From Lachnospiraceae bacterium XBB1006 (GTDB lineage: Bacteria; Bacillota; Clostridia; Lachnospirales; Lachnospiraceae): DNA of 64,000 nucleotides. Where the stretch lies: the NCBI GenBank assembly GCA_900115795.1, contig FOXT01000004.1, positions 1 to 64,000 of the forward strand. Reading direction: 5' to 3'. Both the position numbers and the translations under genes were made by a program. Of the stretch, positions 54,121-63,363 are shown in pieces (position 1 is the stretch's first letter; each line of letters begins with the position of its first letter). The notes beneath the pieces are model-generated. The model was not told the DNA's origin. It ran no database searches and was given only the letters and a program-made list of their open reading frames with translations.

Positions 54121-55458
54121 ATGACAATTAAGAAGTTTGTAGGGAAAACTGAAGAAGAAGCTTCAAATAAAGCGAGAATGGAGCTGGGGACGAATTGTGT
54201 TATTATGAATGTGCGACAATTGAAACCCACCGGAATGTTTAAAGCGTTTAAATCCGGTAAATTTGAGGTAACAGCTGCGATTGAAGAAAAGGAAATACAT
54301 TCTACAGCAGAGGTGCCAAAGACTGGAAATAATCAGATTAATCTTGCGGCTAACGAGGATATTCAGGCGCTTTTGAAAAAAAATCAGCCTTCACCTGCTA
54401 CGAAAACGCTAGTGCAACCAAGACCACAACCAGCGAGTGCATTTAAGGAGGAGGGAAGTGCGGTGCAACTTCATCAGATGATGTCACAGCAGGCTTCCAA
54501 CTATGTACCTTCTGGCCGTACGCGAGGACAGGAGACTTCCTATGAGGGGTTTGAAGAAAGACTGAGCAATCTTCAGAATATGTTAGAGCAGCGTCTGTCT
54601 CCTGTGAGAGAAGAGACAGAACCGACAGTAGAGGAAACGAGAGCGATTCGTCAGCAACAAGACGAGAATATGAAGATTGTCAAGATGATTTATAATAATT
54701 TGATTGACAATGAAGTAGATGAAAAATATGCAAATTCATTGGTAGATGAGGTGGACCGTTCACTAAAGGGGAGTTTAAGTATCGATCATATGTTATCGAA
54801 TGTTTATCAGAAGATGATTCTTAAATTTGGGCAGGCAAGTCCAATCGATTTAAATGGACGGAAACCTAAGGTGATTTTTTTCATTGGTCCTACCGGCGTG
54901 GGAAAAACTACCACAATTGCCAAGATTGCAAGTAAATTAAAAGTTGATGCAGGAAAAAAACTGGCGCTCTTGACCGCAGATACGTATCGAATTGCTGCAG
55001 AAGAACAGCTTCGGACATATGCAAATATTTTGGATGCGCCATTAAAAATAATATATTCGCCGGAAGACTTAGAAGAAGCAATTGAAACTTTTAAGGATAT
55101 GGATGTGATTCTGGTGGATACAGCTGGTTTTTCCCATAAAAATAAATCGCAGAAAGAGGATACGAAGAAGTTGATCGAAGGAATGCCGGCTGCATATGAT
55201 AAGGAAGTTTATCTCGTGCTGAGTGCAACAACCAAATATCGAGATTTGATAGATATAGCAGATGCTTATCGTGAAATAGCAGATTATAAGCTGGTATTTA
55301 CAAAGTTGGATGAAACCAACGCATATGGAAATATATACAACATGCGAATGTACACGGATGTTTCAATTTCTTATGTTACCAACGGACAAAATGTTCCGGA
55401 CGATATAGAAGTATTTGATACACAAAATATTGTAAAGAAATTACTTGGGGGTAATTAG
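54121..55458 (+). CDS. flhF: Flagellar placement GTPase FlhF
   Basis: This 445-residue SRP-family GTPase helps set flagellum number and position. The N-terminus KKFVGKTEEEASNKARMELGTNCVIMNVRQLK is the FlhF B-domain hallmark. A variable Gln-rich linker precedes the NG domain: P-loop IFFIGPTGVGKTTTIAKIASKL, then LLTADTYRIAAEEQLRTYANIL, DVILVDTAGFSHKN and LVFTKLDETNAYG. It begins 1 nt after flhA. Confidence 0.94.
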   Translation: MTIKKFVGKTEEEASNKARMELGTNCVIMNVRQLKPTGMFKAFKSGKFEVTAAIEEKEIHSTAEVPKTGNNQINLAANEDIQALLKKNQPSPATKTLVQPRPQPASAFKEEGSAVQLHQMMSQQASNYVPSGRTRGQETSYEGFEERLSNLQNMLEQRLSPVREETEPTVEETRAIRQQQDENMKIVKMIYNNLIDNEVDEKYANSLVDEVDRSLKGSLSIDHMLSNVYQKMILKFGQASPIDLNGRKPKVIFFIGPTGVGKTTTIAKIASKLKVDAGKKLALLTADTYRIAAEEQLRTYANILDAPLKIIYSPEDLEEAIETFKDMDVILVDTAGFSHKNKSQKEDTKKLIEGMPAAYDKEVYLVLSATTKYRDLIDIADAYREIADYKLVFTKLDETNAYGNIYNMRMYTDVSISYVTNGQNVPDDIEVFDTQNIVKKLLGGN

Positions 55459-55460
55459 GA

Positions 55461-56339
55461 ATGGATCAGGCACAGCAGCTTAGAAACATTGTAAAGCGCC
55501 AAAATCAACTGAATCCCGGAAAAGCTAGAGTGATTACCGTCACCAGTGGCAAAGGTGGTGTGGGAAAAAGTAATACCACCGTAAATTTAGCGGTAGAATT
55601 GCGCAAAGCGGGCAAATCTGTCATTATTTTTGATGCGGATTTTGGTTTGGCCAATGTTGAGGTTATGTTTGGAGCTCTTCCTAAGTACAACTTAAGTGAT
55701 ATTGTTTTTAAGGCAAAAAGCATTCGAGAAATCATAACCGAGGGACCGGAAGGTGTTCAGTTTATATCTGGTGGTTCCGGAATTGTAGAATTAAGTAACT
55801 TGAATAGGCAACAGATTAATTATTTGATAAATAATCTTTCGGAGTTAGATGATATGGCAGATGTAATTATCATTGACACCGGTGCGGGGATATCAGATAG
55901 TGTTATGGAATTTGTGTTGGCCAGTCCAGAGATTCTTCTGGTTACAACACCGGAACCAAGTTCATTAACAGATGCCTATTTTTTGCTAAAGGCATTGTAT
56001 CGTCACCCCTTGTTTGAGCCGAGTAATAAATCTATTCATGTATTAGCGAATAAGGTTACCTCGGTTGAGGAGGGAGATGCGGTTTTCGCAAAACTTTCTT
56101 CGGTGGTAACGAAATTTTTAGGCGGAGAATTAGATTACATTGGCATTATTCCGTCTGATACTGCCGTAGATAAAGCGATACGACAACAAATGCCCGTGAC
56201 ATTGTCCTATCCGACTGCTCGTTCTTCGGAAGCGTATCGGATATTGGCTGATAATATTATTAACGGTACGCATGAACCGTTTGAAATGAGAAGAGGAATT
56301 GCGCAGATTTTTGCAAATCTGTTTAGTAAAACAAAGTAG
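55461..56339 (+). CDS. flhG: MinD-like ATPase FlhG (YlxH)
   Basis: This 292-residue ATPase regulates flagellum number with FlhF. The N-terminal DQAQQLRNIVKRQN is the FlhF-activating region. It has the deviant Walker A VTSGKGGVGKSNTTVNLAVEL, then IIFDADFGLANVEVMFGA and VIIIDTGAGISDSVMEFV. A C-terminal helix may bind membrane. It starts 2 nt behind flhF. Confidence 0.94.
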   Translation: MDQAQQLRNIVKRQNQLNPGKARVITVTSGKGGVGKSNTTVNLAVELRKAGKSVIIFDADFGLANVEVMFGALPKYNLSDIVFKAKSIREIITEGPEGVQFISGGSGIVELSNLNRQQINYLINNLSELDDMADVIIIDTGAGISDSVMEFVLASPEILLVTTPEPSSLTDAYFLLKALYRHPLFEPSNKSIHVLANKVTSVEEGDAVFAKLSSVVTKFLGGELDYIGIIPSDTAVDKAIRQQMPVTLSYPTARSSEAYRILADNIINGTHEPFEMRRGIAQIFANLFSKTK

Positions 56340-56352
56340 ATGGAGGGTGCCT

Positions 56353-57090
56353 ATGGAAGCAGAATTCTTAAAAATTGGGACGAAGCTGGAGATTACTTCA
56401 ATTCCCGGCGAAGAAGAAGACGTAAAAGATGAGGGAATCAGCTATACCAGTATGATTGAAGAAATATTTCCGAATGGCGATTTGGAGGTAGATATGCCGA
56501 CGTATCAACGTAAGTTGGTGCTATTACATAATGGTGTGCGCTATCAATTCTATTTTTACAATGGAAAGACAACCTATATGGCCGTCGGGGAAGTGGTAGA
56601 TCGTTACAAGACGGAAAATCGCTATTTTTTGCGTGTTCAGCTTAAAACGCAGCCGGTGAAGTTTCAAAGAAGAGAATACTTTCGTTGTGAGTGCATGATT
56701 GATCTTAAGTATCATCCGGTACCAAGTAAAGATTATGATATGCAAGAAGTTATGCTGCTAAGGCGCGAGCTTATGAGGGAAGATGTTTTGGATATTCTCG
56801 AAGAAGGGATTATCCTTGATATAAGCGGTGGAGGCGTGCGTTTTGTTTCTAAAAATCATCAAGAAGTTGGATCCTATGTACGTATGATATTCCGAATTCC
56901 AATTTACGAAGGAGAATATCGAATGTTTGACTTGATAGGAAAAATAATTTCTTGTGATTCGATTAAAGACGGACGAATGAATTACGTAAACCGTGTAAAG
57001 TTTATTTGTATTGAAAGTGGCGAGAGGGAAGAAATAATTCGATTTATCTTTGAGGAAGAGCGAAAAAGCAGAAAACTTTCAAGGGGTTGA
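56353..57090 (+). CDS. PilZ-domain c-di-GMP effector (YcgR/YpfA-like)
   Basis: This 245-residue protein has an N-terminal YcgR-like barrel (SMIEEIFPNGDLEVDMPTYQRKLVLLHNGVRYQFYFYNGKTTYM) and a C-terminal PilZ domain with both c-di-GMP motifs: QRREYFRCECMIDL (RxxxR type) and LDISGGGVRFVSK (D-S-G-G). Such proteins slow the motor when c-di-GMP is high. I chose ATG 56353, behind GGAGGGTG. The upstream HD-GYP protein could act on the same signal. Confidence 0.9.
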   Translation: MEAEFLKIGTKLEITSIPGEEEDVKDEGISYTSMIEEIFPNGDLEVDMPTYQRKLVLLHNGVRYQFYFYNGKTTYMAVGEVVDRYKTENRYFLRVQLKTQPVKFQRREYFRCECMIDLKYHPVPSKDYDMQEVMLLRRELMREDVLDILEEGIILDISGGGVRFVSKNHQEVGSYVRMIFRIPIYEGEYRMFDLIGKIISCDSIKDGRMNYVNRVKFICIESGEREEIIRFIFEEERKSRKLSRG

Positions 57091-57094
57091 GTAA

Positions 57095-58300
57095 ATGAAG
57101 AAAAATATTATGGTGGTTGATGACTCTGCACTCATGAGAAGGGTTATGTGTGATATAATCAATTCAGATAGTTCCTTCGAAGTAGTGGATACGAGTCGAG
57201 ACGGACAAGAAGCATATGAGAAAATTTTAATGCGTCAGTATGATGCAATCGTTCTCGATATTAATATGCCTCGAATGGACGGTCTGGAATTACTACGAAA
57301 ACTGAAGAAAGAGAAAATCAAAGTAACCGTCATAATGGCGAGTACCTTAACTGTGAAGGGTGCAAAAGAAACGGTGGAGTCTTTGGAGTTGGGAGCGTTT
57401 GATTTCGTTACGAAACCTGGTAACGTCATTGAAGCAAAAGGCAATGATTTTGCGACGCGACTACTAAAGATGCTACGACTGGCGCTTCGCGTGGATAGCC
57501 CGATTCCTGAAAGAAAGAGTGCATCTGTAGTTGAGAAGCAACCTGTGAAAGAAGAAAGAGCAGCAAGAAGCTTTTTTACAAGAACGGTACCAAAAGTAAC
57601 GGGGAGTGCGAGAAAACAGCAACAACCGGTTACGTCACAAGTTGATGCGAAACCACAGGCAAAACCGGCTAGACAAGGAGCTACTGCACCAACGGCGGAT
57701 CGTAGCAGTATTCGAAGCGGAAACAAGCTGATTGCATTGGCTTGTTCGACCGGTGGACCGCAGTCTTTGCAAAAGGTAATACCGTTGTTACCGGCAGAAA
57801 TGGATGCTCCTATGGTTTTGGTTCAGCATATGCCCGCTGGTTTTACGAAATCCTTAGCAGAACGTCTGAATGAATTATCGAAGGTGACGGTGAAAGAAGC
57901 GGAAGAGGGCGATATCCTAAAGAAAGGGCATGTGTATGTTGCTCCGGGAGGAAAACACTTGACGGTTGCTAAGCGCGCTGATGGCACCCATAGTATTCAT
58001 TTGGATGATTCTCCTGCTGTTGGAGGATTGAAACCTTGCGCTGATTTGATGTATGACTCTTTGACCAATTGCGGGTATGACGAAATAGTTTGTGTTGTAT
58101 TAACCGGAATGGGTGAAGATGGTTGTAAAGGAATTTCGAAACTCATGAAGAGCAAGCCGGTTTACACCATCAGCCAGGATGAAGCAACCTGTGTGGTATA
58201 TGGAATGCCTCGAGCAGTGGCCGAAGCAGGTGTTTCCAATAAAGTAGTTCCATTACAAAATGTAGCATCAACAATCATTACGAATGTGGGGGTACACTAA
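57095..58300 (+). CDS. cheB: Chemotaxis methylesterase/deamidase CheB
   Basis: This 401-residue protein has a receiver domain with phospho-acceptor D55 in AIVLDINMPRMDG and a methylesterase domain starting near residue 210: LIALACSTGGPQSLQKVIP (catalytic Ser), VLVQHMPAGFTKSLAERL (His) and CVVLTGMGEDGCKG (Asp). A Gln/Ala/Lys-rich linker of about 70 residues separates them and is longer than usual. It resets chemoreceptors; the partner methyltransferase cheR is not in the window. Confidence 0.95.
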   Translation: MKKNIMVVDDSALMRRVMCDIINSDSSFEVVDTSRDGQEAYEKILMRQYDAIVLDINMPRMDGLELLRKLKKEKIKVTVIMASTLTVKGAKETVESLELGAFDFVTKPGNVIEAKGNDFATRLLKMLRLALRVDSPIPERKSASVVEKQPVKEERAARSFFTRTVPKVTGSARKQQQPVTSQVDAKPQAKPARQGATAPTADRSSIRSGNKLIALACSTGGPQSLQKVIPLLPAEMDAPMVLVQHMPAGFTKSLAERLNELSKVTVKEAEEGDILKKGHVYVAPGGKHLTVAKRADGTHSIHLDDSPAVGGLKPCADLMYDSLTNCGYDEIVCVVLTGMGEDGCKGISKLMKSKPVYTISQDEATCVVYGMPRAVAEAGVSNKVVPLQNVASTIITNVGVH

Positions 58301-58301
58301 T

Positions 58302-60443
58302 ATGGACGTAAGTCAGTATCTTGAGATTTTTATTGATGAAACCAGTGAACATATTCAGAACCTGAGTGACTGTATTATGTCATTGGAACAGGAACCAGAC
58401 AACAAAGACACCATTAATGAGATTTTCCGAGCAGCTCACTCTTTAAAGGGTATGGCTGGAACCATGGGATTCAAGAGGATGCAGCGTTTGACCCATGATA
58501 TGGAGAATGTATTTCAGGAAGTGCGTTCTGACAAAATCAAAGTTAACAGTGCCATGATTGATATTCTTTTCCAATGTCTGGATGCGATTGAAGCATATTT
58601 GGATACGGTTAAAGAAACCTCCAGCGAAGGTACAGAAGAGAATGAAGCAATTGTCAACAGCTTAAATGCTATTTTGAACGGTGGAAATCCGGAAGAAGCA
58701 GCTCCTGCAAGCGGTGAGGCACCTGCAGAGGCGGCAAAAGAGGAAACTGCGGAGGAAGAAGAAGGTTTCCCAATGAAATTCTTAAAGGAGCCGTTGTCCG
58801 ACGAGGGCAAAGAGGCGTTGGCCGCTAAGGAATCCGCAGGCAGCAAAGTCTATGGCATGACGGTTTATATTGATAAGAATTGCCTTTTGAAATCTGCAAG
58901 AGCATTTTTGGTGTTTAAAGCAGTTGAAGATCTAGGAAATATCATTTATTATAATCCGACTTCTCAGGACATTGAAGATGAGAAGTTTGAATTTGATTTT
59001 ACCATTTTTGTTGAGTCTGAGCATGAGTTCGAAGAGTTAGCAGAGGCGGCAAAGACGGTTTCTGAGATTGAAGAAGTCGTAGGAAAGCAGATTACCATGA
59101 GCGATTTTGATAAACCGGCAGAAGCTGCGAAGGATGAGAAGAAAGAAGAAGCTTCAGCACCGGCAGCGCCTGCGGCACCAGCTCCGGCACCTGCAGCAAA
59201 ACCTGCACAGGCAGCGGCAAAAGGTGGCAAGGGCGGTAAAGGCGGAAAAGCAGCATCCACAAACAAACCGGTTACAAGTAGAACGGTCCGTGTGGATATC
59301 GAGAAACTTGATACCTTGATGAATCAGGTAAGTGAGTTGATTATTGCAAAGAACTCTATTGTTTCCATTTCCAACACAGAGGGGGATGGAACACATAGCC
59401 AATCCTTTGCAGAGCAAATTGAATACTTAGAGAGAATTACGACCAGTTTACATGAATCGGTTATGAAGGCCAGAATGGTTCCAATCGAGAGTGTTGTAAA
59501 CAAGTTCCCACGAATGATTCGTGATTTAAGTAAGACGTTAAAAAAACCAATGGATTTGGTAATGACCGGTGAAGATACAGAGCTTGACCGAACGGTAGTC
59601 GATCAAATTGGAGATCCGTTACAGCATTTGTTACGTAACTCTGCTGACCATGGTTTGGAGGCACCGGATGTGCGTGTACAGCGTGGAAAGCCGGAAACCG
59701 GACGTATTTTCTTGAATGCGTATCAGGAAGGTAACAACGTTATTATTGAAGTTGGTGATGATGGTAATGGTATCGACACCCAGGCTGTAAAAGAAAAAGC
59801 TGTGGAACGCGGTATTGTGACGGCAGAGCAGGCTGAGAGTCTTAGCCAGAAAGAGATTATTGATTTTCTCTTTATGCCAAGTTTCTCAATGGCAAAGAAG
59901 ATTTCGGATATTTCCGGTCGAGGTGTTGGTCTTGACGTAGTAAAATCAAATATCGAAGCGTTAGGTGGAGATGTAGAAGTTAAGACGACATTGGGTGAAG
60001 GTAGTAAGTTTATCGTAAGACTTCCGCTTACCCTTGCTATTATTCAGGCATTGATGGTTGAAATCGAAGACGAAAAATATGCGATTCCATTAGGTTCTAT
60101 CCAGAACATTGAGAACATTGAAGTAGATGAAGTAAAATATGTTCAGGCAAAAGAGGTAATCACAGTACGTGGTTCTGTTTATCCATTGATTCGTTTGGAT
60201 GAGATTTTGGATGTGGAACGTAAAGATCCGGAAGCAGAGAAAAACAAAACAAGTCTTACCGTTGTAATTGTACGTAAGGGCGACAATTTTGCCGGACTTG
60301 TGGTAGACAAGCTGATGGGACAGCAGGAAATTGTTATTAAGTCCATGGGTGATTATATCAACAACAACAAGATGATTAGCGGTGCAACCATTCTTGGTGA
60401 CGGTGAAGTTGCCTTGATTTTGGATGCGAATACTTTGATGTAG
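58302..60443 (+). CDS. cheA: Chemotaxis histidine kinase CheA
   Basis: This 713-residue kinase has P1 with phospho-His46 in IFRAAHSLKGMAGTMGF, and a P2 CheY/CheB-docking domain near 180-270. An Ala/Pro/Lys/Gly linker (about 275-325, including KGGKGGKGGK) follows, then the P3 dimer helices. The P4 ATPase has HLLRNSADHGLE, VGDDGNGID and GRGVGLDVVKSNIEALGG, and P5 is a CheW-like domain. I chose ATG 58302, behind GTGGGGGT, over an earlier in-frame start in cheB. Confidence 0.96.
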   Translation: MDVSQYLEIFIDETSEHIQNLSDCIMSLEQEPDNKDTINEIFRAAHSLKGMAGTMGFKRMQRLTHDMENVFQEVRSDKIKVNSAMIDILFQCLDAIEAYLDTVKETSSEGTEENEAIVNSLNAILNGGNPEEAAPASGEAPAEAAKEETAEEEEGFPMKFLKEPLSDEGKEALAAKESAGSKVYGMTVYIDKNCLLKSARAFLVFKAVEDLGNIIYYNPTSQDIEDEKFEFDFTIFVESEHEFEELAEAAKTVSEIEEVVGKQITMSDFDKPAEAAKDEKKEEASAPAAPAAPAPAPAAKPAQAAAKGGKGGKGGKAASTNKPVTSRTVRVDIEKLDTLMNQVSELIIAKNSIVSISNTEGDGTHSQSFAEQIEYLERITTSLHESVMKARMVPIESVVNKFPRMIRDLSKTLKKPMDLVMTGEDTELDRTVVDQIGDPLQHLLRNSADHGLEAPDVRVQRGKPETGRIFLNAYQEGNNVIIEVGDDGNGIDTQAVKEKAVERGIVTAEQAESLSQKEIIDFLFMPSFSMAKKISDISGRGVGLDVVKSNIEALGGDVEVKTTLGEGSKFIVRLPLTLAIIQALMVEIEDEKYAIPLGSIQNIENIEVDEVKYVQAKEVITVRGSVYPLIRLDEILDVERKDPEAEKNKTSLTVVIVRKGDNFAGLVVDKLMGQQEIVIKSMGDYINNNKMISGATILGDGEVALILDANTLM

Positions 60444-60455
60444 GAGGAAGAAGTC

Positions 60456-60926
60456 ATGGCAGGTGAAAATGCATTGACCACCATTGATGGTGACAAGAAA
60501 CAATATATCGTCGTTAAAATTGGAAGTGAACAGTACGGAATCGATATCAGCTATATTGATAACATTGTTCGTATGCAGAGCATTACCAGAGTTCCAAAGG
60601 CGCAGGAATATTTTAACGGAATAATCAACCTTCGCGGTGAAGTTCTTCCTGTTATGAGTATCCGTAAAAGAATGGGATTACAGGAAGATGAGTTTAACAA
60701 CAATACCCGTATCATTATTTTAAAGATTGAAGATCGCGGTGGTTTGGGTATTATTGTGGATCAGGTGAAAGAAGTAGTAGAATTAGGACCAAATGAAATT
60801 GATAATTATAGTCCGGAAACAAAAGATGAACGTGGCGATTTTATCAGAGGCATTGGTAAGAACAACAATCAGCTTATTTCCTTACTTGATTTATATGCAA
60901 TAATTGATGATAAAGAAGGTATGTAA
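60456..60926 (+). CDS. cheW: Chemotaxis coupling protein CheW
   Basis: This 156-residue adaptor links receptors to CheA. It has the SH3-like double barrel: YIVVKIGSEQYGIDISYIDNIVRMQSITRVPKAQEYFNGIINLRGEVLPVMSIRKRMGL, then RIIILKIEDRGGLGIIVDQVKEVVEL. Length is typical. A hairpin follows before cheC. Confidence 0.95.
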   Translation: MAGENALTTIDGDKKQYIVVKIGSEQYGIDISYIDNIVRMQSITRVPKAQEYFNGIINLRGEVLPVMSIRKRMGLQEDEFNNNTRIIILKIEDRGGLGIIVDQVKEVVELGPNEIDNYSPETKDERGDFIRGIGKNNNQLISLLDLYAIIDDKEGM

Positions 60927-60931
60927 AGATA

Positions 60932-60968
60932 AGCAATAGTGGGGCCGATATATGGTCTCACTATTGCT
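60932..60968 (+). repeat. Long intercistronic hairpin between cheW and cheC
   Basis: AGCAATAGTG (60932-60941) and CACTATTGCT (60959-60968) pair perfectly, extended inward by GGGCC/GGTCT with G-U pairs around a 7-nt loop. There is no T tract after it, so it is more likely an mRNA-stability or processing element than a terminator. Confidence 0.7.
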
Positions 60969-60986
60969 ATACATAAAGGAGACCGT

Positions 60987-61607
60987 ATGACAAATTATAG
61001 TTTGGAAGATGTAAACAATATTTACTTTGATGTACTCAAAGAAATTGGTAATATAGGAGCAGGAAACGCTACCACAGCAATTGCATCCATGTTGCAACTT
61101 CGATTGGACATGAATGTTCCAAAAGTACAGTTGTTGTCTTTTCCGGAATTAGGAGGAGCCGTTGGTGGTGAAGAAACGCAGATTGTAGGCATTTATCTTG
61201 AAGTTGGAAGTGACATTTCAGGAAGCATGATGTTCCTTTTGACGATGGAATCCGCTCGGTTTTTGGTTAATAAAATGATGATGAAAGAAGGTGGAAGCAC
61301 AGATAGTTTTGATGAAATTGAAATGTCTGCGTTGAAGGAAGTAGGAAATATCATTGCAGGTTCTTATTTGTCTGCATTGGCTTCTATGACACAGTTAACC
61401 ATTACACCATCGGTACCATATCTTGCAATTGATATGGCTGCAGCAATTTTAAGTGTACCGGCGATTCAGTTTGGTCAATATGGTGATAATGCGTTGTTGA
61501 TTCAGACGGAGTTCGGTGATGATGTTATGATTGATGGATATTTCATTTTATTACCTGATTTGGAATCGTATGGCAAAATCCTTTCATCATTAGGAATTCA
61601 GGTTTAG
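60987..61607 (+). CDS. cheC: CheY-P phosphatase CheC
   Basis: This 206-residue phosphatase has two catalytic helices: FDVLKEIGNIGAGNATTAIASML and MSALKEVGNIIAGSYLSALASMT. Both carry the E-x2-N pair required for CheY-P hydrolysis. I chose ATG 60987 behind AAAGGAGA (60975-60982); an in-frame extension upstream runs through the hairpin. CheC also binds CheD, encoded next. Confidence 0.95.
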   Translation: MTNYSLEDVNNIYFDVLKEIGNIGAGNATTAIASMLQLRLDMNVPKVQLLSFPELGGAVGGEETQIVGIYLEVGSDISGSMMFLLTMESARFLVNKMMMKEGGSTDSFDEIEMSALKEVGNIIAGSYLSALASMTQLTITPSVPYLAIDMAAAILSVPAIQFGQYGDNALLIQTEFGDDVMIDGYFILLPDLESYGKILSSLGIQV

Positions 61608-61617
61608 AGGAGATTCT

Positions 61618-62103
61618 ATGGGCAAAGTAATTAAAGTTGGTATGGCGGATTTAAAAACAGCGCGCGATCCAGATGTACTTACCACCTTAGGATTAGGTTC
61701 GTGTATCGGAATTGCATTATATGACCCTACGACAAAAATAGGGGGCCTTGCTCACATAATGTTGCCGGATAGTACCGCAATCAAGAATAATTCTAATATT
61801 GCAAAATTTGCGGATACGGGAATCGTCGAACTTTTGAACCAAATGGTGAAATTGGGAGCAAGAAAGAGTAGCATTGTTGCAAAAATCGCCGGTGGCGCCA
61901 AAATGTTCGAAATGAGCGGTGGTTCTACCATCGGAGGAGTAGGAGAGCGTAATGCGGAAGCTTCCAAAGCTACTCTAAAGAAATTAGGAATCCGATTAAT
62001 TGCGCAGGATACCGGTTTGAATTATGGACGTACGGTGGAGTTATATTGCGAGAATGGAAAATTTTTGATTAAAGCGGTAGGAAAACCGCCGAAAGAAATT
62101 TAA
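61618..62103 (+). CDS. cheD: Chemoreceptor glutamine deamidase CheD
   Basis: This 161-residue deamidase carries the catalytic Cys29 in TTLGLGSCIGIALYDP and His46 in GGLAHIMLPDS. KIAGGAKMFEMSGGSTIGGVGERNAEA is the rest of the family signature. It modifies receptors and, with CheC, forms a feedback loop on CheY-P. Confidence 0.96.
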   Translation: MGKVIKVGMADLKTARDPDVLTTLGLGSCIGIALYDPTTKIGGLAHIMLPDSTAIKNNSNIAKFADTGIVELLNQMVKLGARKSSIVAKIAGGAKMFEMSGGSTIGGVGERNAEASKATLKKLGIRLIAQDTGLNYGRTVELYCENGKFLIKAVGKPPKEI

Positions 62104-62126
62104 ATTAGAATAACAGGGGGACCAAC

Positions 62127-62555
62127 ATGGACGAGAGAGAAATTGACGAAACCTTGGAACAGGACGCCACTTTGGAACAGGACAACGAGGAAAAAGAAGA
62201 AAAGAAGACAGAAGTAAATATGCTAAAGACCAAATCGGTTCCGTCTATTTGCATGTTACTGGCCGGTTTGGTTCGCTGTGTCTTTGGCATTTTGCACCAA
62301 GATGAGATTAAAGGATTTTTATGGTCCCTGGTGTTGGTGATGATTTTGTTTTACCTTATTGGAATTGCGGTTAGAATCATAATCGATCGTAACTTTAAGG
62401 TAATGATTGAAGACGCGTCTCCGGAAAAGGGAGAGAAGGAAAAGGAGCTTGAGAACATCGATGGAGAGGTGGCAGAATTGGGTGAAGGCGGAACGATTCA
62501 GGAAAAGCTTTCAGAACAATTAGGAGATGACGATAATTCAGAGTCTTTTGAATAA
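62127..62555 (+). CDS. Small membrane protein at the swrB position
   Basis: This 142-residue protein has an acidic N-terminus (EIDETLEQDATLEQDNEEKEEKK), then two close hydrophobic segments at about residues 36-52 and 62-87 (FLWSLVLVMILFYLIGIAVRI), and an acidic C-terminal tail. I do not recognise a family. Bacillus places swrB here, between cheD and sigD, but SwrB has one N-terminal TM and a coiled coil, so similarity is positional only. AGGGGGACC precedes the ATG. Confidence 0.7.
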   Translation: MDEREIDETLEQDATLEQDNEEKEEKKTEVNMLKTKSVPSICMLLAGLVRCVFGILHQDEIKGFLWSLVLVMILFYLIGIAVRIIIDRNFKVMIEDASPEKGEKEKELENIDGEVAELGEGGTIQEKLSEQLGDDDNSESFE

Positions 62556-62578
62556 GATGCAATCGTGGAGGAAGCTAG

Positions 62579-63343
62579 ATGAAATCAGAAGAAAAGGAAT
62601 TGCTTTGGTTAAAGTACAGAAAAGAACCATCGCCTCAGTTGAGAGAACAGTTAATTATTGAGTATTCTCCGTTAGTAAGAATTGTTGCTGGACGACTTGG
62701 TATGTATTTGGGTGGAAACATGGAATACGAGGACCTGGTTAGCTATGGAATTTTTGGATTGATTGATGCTATTGACAAATTTAACCTGGAAAAAGAAGTG
62801 AAGTTTGAAACCTATGCCAGTCTACGAATTCGTGGGGCAATCTTAGATCAGATTCGAAAAATGGATTGGATACCACGGACCATTCGTCAGAGGCAGCGAA
62901 AATTAGACGAAGCGGTAAAAGCTTTGGAAAATCAGCTGGGAAGAGCTGCGACGGAGCAGGAAATTGCTGATGAATTAGGGCTTTCATTAGATGAGTATTT
63001 TGAGTGGCAAAATCAGATGAAGGTCACAAACATGGTATCCTTAAATGAGTTCGAAGATCAGGGACCGGAACCGGTAATGGATGCAAGGCATAACAGCCAT
63101 TTCCAGGAGCCGGAGATGGCGATTGAAAAAGAAGGCTTAAAAGAGGCACTTGCGCAGAGTTTAGAGGTGTTAACCGAAAAAGAAAAGCAGGTCATTTTGT
63201 TCTACTATTATGAAGAAATGACGCTAAAGGAGATTAGTCTTGTTTTGGAGGTTTCGGAGTCTCGTATTTCGCAGTTGCATACAAAAGCCTTGCAAAAAAT
63301 GAAAAAAACTATGGGCGATTACATGGATGTATTGTATAATTAA
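62579..63343 (+). CDS. fliA: Motility sigma factor SigD/FliA (WhiG family)
   Basis: This 254-residue sigma-28-type factor has region 2 LIIEYSPLVRIVAGRLGMYLGGNMEYEDLVSYGIFGLIDAIDKFNLEKEVKFETYASLRIRGAILDQIRKMDWIPRTIRQRQRKL, which includes the FliA-specific DWxPR motif. Region 4 is EKEKQVILFYYYEEMTLKEISLVLEVSESRISQLHTKAL. It directs late flagellar and chemotaxis genes. Bacterial clostridial homologues are called SigD or WhiG-like. No FlgM is encoded in the window. Confidence 0.95.
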   Translation: MKSEEKELLWLKYRKEPSPQLREQLIIEYSPLVRIVAGRLGMYLGGNMEYEDLVSYGIFGLIDAIDKFNLEKEVKFETYASLRIRGAILDQIRKMDWIPRTIRQRQRKLDEAVKALENQLGRAATEQEIADELGLSLDEYFEWQNQMKVTNMVSLNEFEDQGPEPVMDARHNSHFQEPEMAIEKEGLKEALAQSLEVLTEKEKQVILFYYYEEMTLKEISLVLEVSESRISQLHTKALQKMKKTMGDYMDVLYN

Positions 63344-63363
63344 TACGGCTGGGGGATTTTTTT

